Source: Clostridiales bacterium DTU092
Lineage (GTDB): Bacteria > Bacillota > Clostridia > Caldicoprobacterales > Caldicoprobacteraceae
DNA length: 5,498 nucleotides
Assembly: GCA_001513505.1 (NCBI GenBank)
Contig: LFTM01000308.1
Location: forward strand, 20,879-26,376
Reading direction: 5' to 3'
Position 1 is the stretch's first letter. Each line of letters starts with the position of its first letter. Of this stretch, positions 1 through 4,968 are shown one piece after another. The position numbers were made by a program, and so were the translations under genes. Below the pieces are notes generated by a model, which did not search any database, was not told where the DNA came from, and worked only from the letters and a program-made list of their open reading frames with translations.

Positions 1-28
1 GAACAGGTAGAACAGGCAAATATCCATA

Positions 29-37
29 TGGTATAAT
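29..37 (+). promoter_or_regulatory. Extended -10 promoter element upstream of mtrB
   Basis: The string TGGTATAAT is a perfect extended -10 element (TG, one base, TATAAT) of the vegetative sigma-A type. The best -35 candidate, 17 bases upstream at 9-14, matches TTGACA in only three of six positions, which is usual for extended -10 promoters. Transcription would start near position 44 and give a leader of about 64 bases before mtrB. The TG lies inside the 8-base palindrome CCATATGG (24-31), a possible operator. The rest of the leader is AT-rich, with three ATTTATA copies at about 47, 60 and 75. The promoter is inferred from sequence only. Confidence 0.5.
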
Positions 38-107
38 TAATCTGGCATTTATAACAATAATTTATAAACTCATTATTTATATTTCTAAAATATGGGGAGG
101 GAATATT

Positions 108-338
108 ATGGATAATCAACTGTTATATGGTGAGTATATTTGTGTTGCGGCTGAGGAAGACGGAGTAAGCATAATTGGTATGACCAGGGGAAAGGATACC
201 AAATTTCATCATACTGAAAAGCTGGACAAAGGTGAAGTCATGATAGCCCAGTTTACCGAAAATACATCTGCTATAAAAATAAGGGGAAAGGCCAGAATTC
301 TGACAAAGCACGGTGAAATAAGGTCCGGCAGGGATTAG
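108..338 (+). CDS. mtrB: trp RNA-binding attenuation protein (TRAP)
   Basis: This 76-residue protein matches the Bacillus TRAP subunit in length and nearly throughout residues 18-60. TRAP forms an 11-subunit cytoplasmic ring that binds L-tryptophan between subunits and then wraps (G/U)AG-repeat RNA, causing attenuation or blocking translation of trp genes. The RNA-contact residues known in B. subtilis (Lys37, Lys56, Arg58) are present as K38, K57 and R59. Residues around the tryptophan pocket are also kept: T26, T31, Q48, T50 and T53. The ATG has a strong site, GGGGAGGG, six bases upstream. The frame is open to the left edge, but the TRAP length and this site fix the start. In Bacillus the gene sits behind mtrA (folE); here it instead precedes a small gene and pfkA. 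No NAG-repeat target was noticed in this window, so the targets should lie elsewhere. Confidence 0.93.
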   Translation: MDNQLLYGEYICVAAEEDGVSIIGMTRGKDTKFHHTEKLDKGEVMIAQFTENTSAIKIRGKARILTKHGEIRSGRD

Positions 339-370
339 GACTGATACCGCGACAAACGGGAGGGCTTGTA

Positions 371-574
371 ATGTGGGTAGTGGTTTATATGGCCGAAGGA
401 AAGATAAGGGCTGAACAAATACTTGATCTCTTAACAGGGGAGGGGTTTTTGGCAAAGGCCAAACCTGTCTACAAAAATACAGGACCTGAGGAGAATTTAT
501 ATGAAATAATTGTGCCCAAGTCCGAAGTCAGTGAAGCGCATAAGGCAATAGAAGAGTGCCGGCATCTGCTATAA
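371..574 (+). CDS. Small DUF2007-like protein upstream of pfkA
   Basis: This is a 67-residue soluble protein without a signal peptide or membrane segment. Its pattern fits a ferredoxin-like beta-alpha-beta fold of the DUF2007 (putative signal-transducing protein) type. A first strand (VVVYMA) leads to a helix of the form AEQILDLLTGEGF, then a strand (AKAKPV), a variable loop (about residues 34-41), a second strand (LYEIIVP) and a final helix (SEVSEAHKAIEE). I recall similar short proteins in Clostridia, sometimes misannotated as glutamate decarboxylase, a label the length rules out. The ATG follows GGGAGGG (358-364) at a good distance. The gene starts 32 bases after mtrB and ends 46 bases before pfkA, so cotranscription is likely. 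No biochemical role can be read from the sequence; a small-molecule sensing or protein-binding role linked to pfkA is only a guess. Confidence 0.8.
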   Translation: MWVVVYMAEGKIRAEQILDLLTGEGFLAKAKPVYKNTGPEENLYEIIVPKSEVSEAHKAIEECRHLL

Positions 575-620
575 CAAACAGGGAAGCAGTTAATTCTATA
601 TTGGGAAAGGAGAGACAATA

Positions 621-1580
621 ATGAAAACAATTGGAATACTGACCAGCGGAGGCGATGCACCGGGTATGAATGCTGGCATACGGGCAGTTGTCCGTACAGC
701 AGTTTATAACAAACTACGTATTATGGCAATACGAAGGGGATATAACGGTTTAATTCGCGGTGACATAGAGGAAATGAGTGCTGCATCAGTTGGAGAGATA
801 ATACATCGTGGTGGAACGATATTACATACTGCCCGATGCGAAGAGTTCAATACTCCGGAGGGAGTTAAAAAAGCATATAATATTGCACAAATCTTTGGCA
901 TAGATGCTGTTATTGTAATCGGTGGAGATGGTTCCTTCAGAGGTGCCAGAGATTTAAGCAAGCTGGGTATTCCTGTCGTCGGAATCCCGGGCACAATCGA
1001 TAACGATATTGCCTGTACAGATTACACAATTGGATTTGATACGGCCGTTAATACAGTGATCGATGCTTTGAATAAAATCCGTGATACTGTAACTTCTCAT
1101 GAACGAATCAACATTATTGAGGTTATGGGACGCCATGCAGGGGATATAGCTTTATATTCCGGTATTGCCGGCGGGGCTGAGATTGTTATTGTTCCTGAGG
1201 TGCAATACGATATTGATAATATATGTAAAAATTTGATCCAGGGGAAAAACAGAGGCAAACAATCTCACATCATAATAGTTGCTGAAGGAGCGGGTAATGC
1301 GTTTGATATAGCGAAGGAGATTGAGGGGAAAACAGGTTTTGAGGTAAGGGTTACCGTTCTTGGTCATTTACAAAGAGGCGGGAGTCCCACCGCAATGGAC
1401 AGGATACTTGCCAGCCGCATGGGGGCGTATGCAGTCAATATTTTGCTGGAAGGGAAAAAGAACAGGGTAGTAGCAATACGCGGTTCACAGATAGTGGATT
1501 ATGATATTGATGAAGCCCTCTCAATGTCTAAAAAGGTAGATGACAGTATGTACGATCTTGCCAGAATACTGTCTATATAA
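621..1580 (+). CDS. pfkA: ATP-dependent 6-phosphofructokinase
   Basis: This cytoplasmic enzyme phosphorylates fructose 6-phosphate to fructose 1,6-bisphosphate, the committed step of glycolysis. At 319 residues it is full length and resembles the Geobacillus stearothermophilus enzyme. The N-terminal TSGGDAPGMN loop (8-17) binds ATP. GGDGS at 101-105 has the glycine typical of ATP-using rather than pyrophosphate-using enzymes. TIDND (125-129) holds the catalytic base D127. Substrate residues follow: R162, MGR (169-171), E222, R243 and HLQRGG (249-254). The allosteric site is also kept (R21, R25, R154, E187, R211, K213), so PEP inhibition and ADP activation are expected by homology. The ATG follows AAAGGAGA at about the usual spacing. 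The preceding small gene is 46 bases away and the downstream thioesterase 41 bases away, all on one strand. Nothing looks truncated or altered. Confidence 0.97.
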   Translation: MKTIGILTSGGDAPGMNAGIRAVVRTAVYNKLRIMAIRRGYNGLIRGDIEEMSAASVGEIIHRGGTILHTARCEEFNTPEGVKKAYNIAQIFGIDAVIVIGGDGSFRGARDLSKLGIPVVGIPGTIDNDIACTDYTIGFDTAVNTVIDALNKIRDTVTSHERINIIEVMGRHAGDIALYSGIAGGAEIVIVPEVQYDIDNICKNLIQGKNRGKQSHIIIVAEGAGNAFDIAKEIEGKTGFEVRVTVLGHLQRGGSPTAMDRILASRMGAYAVNILLEGKKNRVVAIRGSQIVDYDIDEALSMSKKVDDSMYDLARILSI

Positions 1581-1608
1581 ACAGAGTATTATATATTTAT
1601 AATGATTT

Positions 1609-1624
1609 GGAGATGGTTGCATTG
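1609..1624 (+). promoter_or_regulatory. Ribosome site that selects a TTG start for the thioesterase
   Basis: GGAG at 1609-1612 stands nine bases before TTG at 1622. The ATG at 1613 directly abuts the site and the TTG at 1607 overlaps it, so neither could use it. Starting at 1622 gives an N-terminus (MFEVDTRIRVRY) of the length usual in this family. No other ribosome site lies in the 41-base gap after pfkA. Confidence 0.6.
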
Positions 1625-2038
1625 TTTGAGGTTGATACACGCATAAGGGTCCGATATAAGGAGACCGATAACATGGGTGTAGTACATCACTCAAACTACA
1701 TAGTATGGTTTGAAATCGGAAGAAGTGAATTTTTACGGGCAAAGGGTATCTCATACCTGGCTATAGAGGAAAAAGGCTGGATGCTTCCGGTTATTGAAGT
1801 CCGGTGTTTTTATAAACAGCCGGCAAGATACGATGATATGGTCATGATACGCACCCGCGTACATGAATTTAAAGGCGCCAGGCTGACCCTGGAATATAAG
1901 GTGTTTCGTGAAGAAGATGATACATTGTTAGCTGAAGGATATACGGTACATGCCATTACGGATGACGGTATGAAGCCTGTAAACTTAAAAAAAGCAGATC
2001 CTGAAATGTATAATTTTTTTAAGATGTGTATGGACTAG
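1622..2038 (+). CDS. Acyl-CoA thioesterase, YbgC/FadM (4-hydroxybenzoyl-CoA thioesterase-like) hotdog family
   Basis: The 138-residue protein is a single hotdog domain of the 4HBT/YbgC type, which hydrolyses acyl-CoA or acyl-carrier thioesters in the cytoplasm as a homotetramer or dimer. The signature at residues 12-31 is clear: Y12, then ETD (14-16), GVV (19-21), HSNY (23-26) and WFE (29-31). D16 corresponds to the catalytic aspartate of the Pseudomonas 4HBT and YbgC enzymes. The later strands (about 57-65, 73-95 and 102-113) are all recognisable, and the length is normal. The exact substrate cannot be read from sequence. The gene has no tol-pal neighbours, which is expected in a Gram-positive. 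It lies 41 bases after pfkA and 16 bases before the asparaginase, which suggests cotranscription. The TTG start is chosen from the ribosome site; an upstream TTG at 1607 would add five residues. Confidence 0.88.
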   Translation: MFEVDTRIRVRYKETDNMGVVHHSNYIVWFEIGRSEFLRAKGISYLAIEEKGWMLPVIEVRCFYKQPARYDDMVMIRTRVHEFKGARLTLEYKVFREEDDTLLAEGYTVHAITDDGMKPVNLKKADPEMYNFFKMCMD

Positions 2039-2042
2039 AAAC

Positions 2043-2057
2043 GAGGTGAATGTTTTG
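2043..2057 (+). promoter_or_regulatory. Ribosome site that selects a TTG start for the asparaginase
   Basis: GAGGTGA (2043-2049) is complementary to the 3' end of 16S rRNA and lies five bases before TTG at 2055. The in-frame GTG at 2046 is part of this site, so it is unlikely to be the start. The TTG gives MSEVLVEEYRG, a normal beginning for the family. Confidence 0.65.
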
Positions 2058-2999
2058 AGCGAAGTATTAGTCGAAGAATATAGAGGCAACATTGTAGAAA
2101 ATGTGCATCGGGGTTTTATATGCGGAATATCGGATGACGGAAAGGTTGTCTATTCTGTTGGTGATTCAGAGCATATGACATATATGCGTTCGACTGCCAA
2201 ACCAATACAGGCCATTCCCGTGTTTAGACTCGGCCTTGTTGAAAAATATGATTTGGAAGGCAAAGAAGCTGCCATACTAAGCGCATCTCATATGGCTGAA
2301 CCTTTTCATATCGAGGTTCTGGAATCTATTATAAAAAAGACTGGTATAAGTGAAGATAAGCTAATATGTATGGCAAAACCAAAGAGGATATACCATAACT
2401 GTGCCGGCAAGCATTTAGGGATTTTAATGCTTTGTAAAGAATTGGGACATGATATGGAGAATTACTGGAGCATATACCATCCTGTTCAACAGATGATAAG
2501 AAAACATATATCCCTGATCTCTGAATACCCCGAGGAGGATATACAGATCGGAGTAGACGGATGCGGAGTACCGGTCTTTGCAATGCCTCTTAAATATATT
2601 GCCAATGCTTATATGAGGCTTGCCTGTCCTGATTTAATAGAAGATGAGGAAGTAAGAAGTGCTGCAAAAAGAATCACAGATCTTATGAACGCTCATCCGG
2701 AGATGATAGCAGGCACAAAAAGCGTTTGTTCCACCTTGTTGAAGGATGATAACATAGTAGCAAAAGGCGGTGCCATGGGGGTATATTGTTTCGGTCTTAA
2801 AAAAGAAAGACTGGGTTTTGTTTTAAAGATTCAGGATGGTTCTTCGGATGAATGGGCTCATATAATTGCATCCATATTGGAGCAGATTGACTACAGCAAC
2901 AAAACAACCATTGAACGTCTGAAAGAGATCTTTCCGGACGAAATAAAAAACGATAACGGGCTGATTATAGGGTTTCGAAAGGCATGTTTTCAGTTTTAA
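2055..2999 (+). CDS. L-asparaginase, Rhizobium etli (PF06089) type
   Basis: This cytoplasmic enzyme of the Asparaginase_II/ReAV family hydrolyses L-asparagine to aspartate and ammonia. It is unrelated to the E. coli AnsA/AnsB fold and belongs to the serine beta-lactamase-like class. Numbering from the TTG start, MRSTAK (44-49) gives a Ser46-Lys49 pair and SASH (76-79) gives Ser78. HNCAGKH (114-120) gives Cys116 and Lys119, and DGCGVP (168-173) gives Cys170. KGGAMG (237-242) gives Lys237, a likely equivalent of ReAV Lys263. The 54-residue spacing between the two cysteines equals that of ReAV Cys135 and Cys189, which bind zinc. At 314 residues it is shorter than ReAV (about 367) but intact, ending in a normal IIGFRKACFQF tail. 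Departures from the motifs as I remember them are Ser to Ala in HNC(S)GKH and Glu to Met in GAEG. It lies 16 bases after the thioesterase. Confidence 0.92.
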   Translation: MSEVLVEEYRGNIVENVHRGFICGISDDGKVVYSVGDSEHMTYMRSTAKPIQAIPVFRLGLVEKYDLEGKEAAILSASHMAEPFHIEVLESIIKKTGISEDKLICMAKPKRIYHNCAGKHLGILMLCKELGHDMENYWSIYHPVQQMIRKHISLISEYPEEDIQIGVDGCGVPVFAMPLKYIANAYMRLACPDLIEDEEVRSAAKRITDLMNAHPEMIAGTKSVCSTLLKDDNIVAKGGAMGVYCFGLKKERLGFVLKIQDGSSDEWAHIIASILEQIDYSNKTTIERLKEIFPDEIKNDNGLIIGFRKACFQF

Positions 3000-3048
3000 A
3001 TAATATAAATGGTGACGGCATATTGTTTTGCCGGCACTGTTATTTAAA
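2995..3048 (+). promoter_or_regulatory. Intercistronic imperfect hairpin
   Basis: The RNA can fold as a two-part stem. The base pairs TTTAAATAA (2995-3003) with TTATTTAAA (3040-3048) over nine pairs. The top pairs GTGACGGCA (3012-3020) with TGCCGGCAC (3029-3037), with one A-G mismatch and an eight-base loop. The two parts are separated by an internal loop of eight against two bases. The left arm covers the asparaginase stop codon, and the right arm ends just before the ribosome site of the next gene. No T-run follows, so it is not a classical terminator. It might be an mRNA stability or processing element, or might tune translation of the downstream gene. Confidence 0.45.
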
Positions 3049-3064
3049 TAGGGGGGAAGTAAGG

Positions 3065-3934
3065 ATGAAAATAGGTGTTAGTTCCTATAGCTACAGCCGT
3101 TGTAACTTAAGTTCATTGGAGGTATTAAAAAAGGCCAGAGAGATGGGGTTTGAAGCCATAGAATTTTCCGGCTTATCTAGCCCGCCCGAGGGTGAAACAA
3201 TGGTTACATATGCAGCTATGATAAGAGAAGAAGCTGAAAAGCTGGGCATAGAAATTGTTAACTATGCTATAGCTGCAGATTTTATAGCAGGTTCAGGCGG
3301 AGATTTGGATAAGGAGATACAGAGGGTAAAAGAAGAGGTAAAAATAGCTGAAGCTCTTGGTGTTCCATGCATGAGACATGATGCAGCGTGGGGAATACCA
3401 AAAGGGTATAACAATGCAAGAGGTTTTGATGATGTGCTGCCTTTGCTCGTAAAAGGCTGCCGTGCAGTAACGGAGTTCGCACAGGATTTGGGAATTAAGA
3501 CTACTATTGAAAATCACGGATACTTCTGTCAGGATAGTGACCGGGTTGAGAAGCTGATCAACGGTGTTAACCATTCCAACTTCGGCTTGCTGCTTGATAT
3601 CGGCAATTTTCTCTGTGTGGATGAAGAACCTGTTAAAGCCGTGGGAAGGTTGCTGCCCTATGTTTTCCACGTACATGTGAAGGATTTTCATGTAAAATCC
3701 GGAATGATGCCGGATCCGGGCAAAGGATGGTTTAAAACACGTGGTGAGAATTATCTTCGCGGTGCAATTATAGGACATGGGGATGTTCCGATTATACAGT
3801 GTTTAAGACAGTTGAAAAATGCAGGATATGACGGAACCTTTTCAATTGAGTTTGAGGGAATTGAAGACCCCATTTTAGGAATAAGCGTTGGAGCAGAAAA
3901 TTTAAGACGATATATCAAAGATATAATGGGATAA
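3065..3934 (+). CDS. Sugar phosphate isomerase/epimerase-like TIM-barrel protein (AP_endonuc_2 family)
   Basis: The 289-residue protein belongs to the xylose isomerase-like TIM-barrel superfamily (PF01261), which contains metal-dependent ketose epimerases, inosose dehydratases and endonuclease IV. The barrel strands are easy to follow: MKIGVSSYSY (1-10), FEAIEF (29-34), IEIVNYAIA (62-70), VPCMRHDAAW (100-109), IKTTIENHG (144-152), GLLLDIGNF (174-182), YVFHVHVKDFH (199-209) and GTFSIEFEG (257-265). Likely metal ligands at strand ends are E149, D178, H204 and E262, the usual Glu-Asp-His-Glu set. The substrate cannot be assigned. There is no signal peptide. The ATG at 3065 is chosen because it follows GGGGGG (3051-3056) at eight bases and begins strand 1. 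The frame is open further upstream to an ATG at 2984, but that region is the hairpin. It is probably cotranscribed with the asparaginase. Confidence 0.88.
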   Translation: MKIGVSSYSYSRCNLSSLEVLKKAREMGFEAIEFSGLSSPPEGETMVTYAAMIREEAEKLGIEIVNYAIAADFIAGSGGDLDKEIQRVKEEVKIAEALGVPCMRHDAAWGIPKGYNNARGFDDVLPLLVKGCRAVTEFAQDLGIKTTIENHGYFCQDSDRVEKLINGVNHSNFGLLLDIGNFLCVDEEPVKAVGRLLPYVFHVHVKDFHVKSGMMPDPGKGWFKTRGENYLRGAIIGHGDVPIIQCLRQLKNAGYDGTFSIEFEGIEDPILGISVGAENLRRYIKDIMG

Positions 3935-3962
3935 AAGAACCCGTATTAAATCAGGCCATCGG

Positions 3963-3992
3963 GTAACAGTTCATTACCTTCCTGAATATACT
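3963..3992 (+). promoter_or_regulatory. Candidate sigma-A promoter for the LysM gene
   Basis: GTAACA (3963-3968, four of six matches to TTGACA) is followed after 18 bases by TATACT (3987-3992, five of six matches to TATAAT). Transcription would start near 3999 and give a leader of about 27 bases that holds only the ribosome site. The match is moderate. A sporulation sigma factor site was also considered, because TGAATA occurs at 3983-3988, but no -10 element stands at the right distance. Confidence 0.35.
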
Positions 3993-4020
3993 GTAATAGC
4001 ATTTAAACAAGGAGGTAATG
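3972..4020 (+). promoter_or_regulatory. RNA stem that can sequester the LysM ribosome binding site
   Basis: CATTACCTTCCT (3972-3983) can pair with AAGGAGGTAATG... that is, AGGAGGTAATG at 4010-4020, giving eleven pairs with one bulged T at 3980. The 26-base loop (3984-4009) contains the candidate transcription start. The right arm is the Shine-Dalgarno sequence of the LysM gene, ten bases before its ATG. A competing five-pair hairpin, GGTAA (3962-3966) with TTACC (3974-3978), could free it. Only RNA begun upstream of about 3972 contains the blocking arm. The pairing is seen in the sequence; the regulatory role is inferred. Confidence 0.45.
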
Positions 4021-4025
4021 GGATA

Positions 4026-4910
4026 ATGGAATACCCGATGGATTATTATACAATGCAACAATGTCCTCCTGGCACCATGCCTTATGTTATCAGACCGGGG
4101 GACACTTTCTTTTCTCTCGCAAGAAGATTTAATACAACGGTAACTGCTATTATTTCTGCAAATCCCGGGGTTGATCCTAATCGTCTGCAGATTGGACAGA
4201 GAATATGTATACCCATGCAGCCGCAATTTCCAACATGTCCAGGGGGGAATTTCTATACAATCAGGCCGGGCGACACACTGTTTTCCATTGGACGCCGGTT
4301 TAACGTTTCGGTAGATGATCTGCTTGAGGCCAATCCGGGTATTGATCCGCAGAGTCTGAGAGTAGGTCAGATTATATGTATACCGGTAACGGCTCCCCCA
4401 TCTGCATGTCCGCCGGGAACGTTTGCATATACCATAAGAGCCGGAGACACCTTTTTCTCCCTTGCAAGAAGGTTCAATACTACCGTTGAGGCTTTGATTG
4501 CAGCCAACCCCGGTGTTGATCCTGAGGGGCTGCTGATAGGACAGCGTATCTGTATACCAGGAGCTGCACCGCCTGAATGTCCTGCCGGCACTACTGTATA
4601 TATAATCAGAGCCGGGGACACCTTTTTCAGCCTTGCCAGGAGATTTAACACAACAGTACAGGCTATAATGGCAGCCAACCCAGGAGTGGATCCTAACAGG
4701 CTGCAGATTGGTCAGCGGATATGTATCCCCGTAGGAGCACCTTCCGGCTGCCCAGCCGGTACCACGCCGTATATAATCAGGGCAGGGGACACATATTTCA
4801 ACCTGGCCAGAAGGTTTAACACCACAGTACAGGCTATAATGGCAGCCAACCCTGGTGTGGATCCTAACAGGTTACAAATAGGCCAGAGAATATGTATACC
4901 AGTATCATAA
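4026..4910 (+). CDS. Five-LysM-domain protein with paired cysteines
   Basis: This 294-residue protein is almost entirely five LysM domains, at about residues 20-63, 77-120, 135-178, 192-235 and 249-292. Each has the core pattern of Y-x-I-R-x-G-D-T, a helix with A-R-R-F-N-T-T-V, the N-P-G-V-D-P turn and an I-G-Q-R-I-C-I-P end. LysM binds N-acetylglucosamine chains in peptidoglycan or chitin. Each unit begins with Cys-Pro and ends with Cys-Ile-Pro, giving ten cysteines at 13/61, 71/118, 128/176, 185/233 and 242/290, with no others. No signal peptide, membrane segment or catalytic domain is present. The short N-terminus (MEYPMDYYTMQQ) suggests either a spore-layer protein placed from the mother cell cytoplasm or non-classical export; this is inference. 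The ATG follows AAGGAGGT. The gene has its own candidate promoter and a strong terminator 8 bases after the stop, so it may be monocistronic. Confidence 0.9.
   Translation: MEYPMDYYTMQQCPPGTMPYVIRPGDTFFSLARRFNTTVTAIISANPGVDPNRLQIGQRICIPMQPQFPTCPGGNFYTIRPGDTLFSIGRRFNVSVDDLLEANPGIDPQSLRVGQIICIPVTAPPSACPPGTFAYTIRAGDTFFSLARRFNTTVEALIAANPGVDPEGLLIGQRICIPGAAPPECPAGTTVYIIRAGDTFFSLARRFNTTVQAIMAANPGVDPNRLQIGQRICIPVGAPSGCPAGTTPYIIRAGDTYFNLARRFNTTVQAIMAANPGVDPNRLQIGQRICIPVS
4062..4907 (+). repeat. Five tandem in-frame LysM-coding units of about 171 bp
   Basis: Taking the Cys codon that opens each unit as the boundary, the units begin at 4062, 4236, 4407, 4578 and 4749, giving lengths of 174, 171, 171, 171 and a final partial 159. 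Units 4 and 5 share an identical protein stretch from FNTTVQAIM to ICIPV. Their DNA is identical for 28 bases, beginning ACAGTACAGG (4652 and 4824), but otherwise differs at many synonymous third positions. Unit 2 is the most divergent. Unit 1 shares its second half (NPGVDPNRLQIGQ) with units 4 and 5. Confidence 0.9.
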
Positions 4911-4918
4911 TAAACAGT

Positions 4919-4947
4919 AAAAGGGCCAACTGTTCGTTGGCCCTTTT
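4919..4947. terminator. Bidirectional Rho-independent terminator
   Basis: GGGCCAAC (4923-4930) and GTTGGCCC (4936-4943) form a perfect eight-pair GC-rich stem around a five-base loop. AAAA precedes the stem and TTTT follows it, so either strand gives a stem with a U tract. It lies 8 bases after the LysM stop and 21 bases beyond the stop of the convergent glycosidase gene, so it probably serves both. Confidence 0.93.
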
Positions 4948-4968
4948 GTATTACTGCTATTTAGAGTT

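Noticed and set aside
1..36. Frame 1 reads eleven residues and then TAA, which could be the tail of an upstream gene.
   Set aside because: It is too short to recognise, and chance stops are common in AT-rich DNA; it cannot be supported.
3..107. The mtrB frame is open to the left edge, which could extend TRAP or join it to an upstream protein.
   Set aside because: TRAP is about 75 residues in all known members, the ATG has a strong ribosome site, and the upstream translation is hydrophobic, AT-driven and crosses a good promoter.
1598..1603. TATAAT between pfkA and the thioesterase as a promoter -10.
   Set aside because: No -35 match at 16-18 bases and no TG extension; the site is in a 41-base AT-rich operon gap.
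2984..3064. N-terminal extension of the TIM-barrel protein to ATG 2984.
   Set aside because: It would overlap the asparaginase end and run through the hairpin, has no good ribosome site, and the family begins with the strand that starts at 3065.
3293..3778. 161-residue minus-strand open frame opposite the TIM-barrel gene.
   Set aside because: The plus-strand frame has clear family motifs; the antisense product resembles no family and lacks a ribosome site.
3939..3978. Terminator after the TIM-barrel gene (ACCCG/CGGGT or GGTAA/TTACC).
   Set aside because: Stems are only five pairs and no T-run follows, so read-through into the LysM gene is more likely.
4018..4026. Earlier ATG at 4018 as the LysM start.
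   Set aside because: The ATG here is part of the ribosome-site region and its frame meets TAA after two codons; the ATG at 4026 is properly spaced.
4367..4678. Long minus-strand open frame opposite the LysM gene.
   Set aside because: It is a shadow of the repetitive LysM coding sequence, repeats with the same period and has no independent signals.
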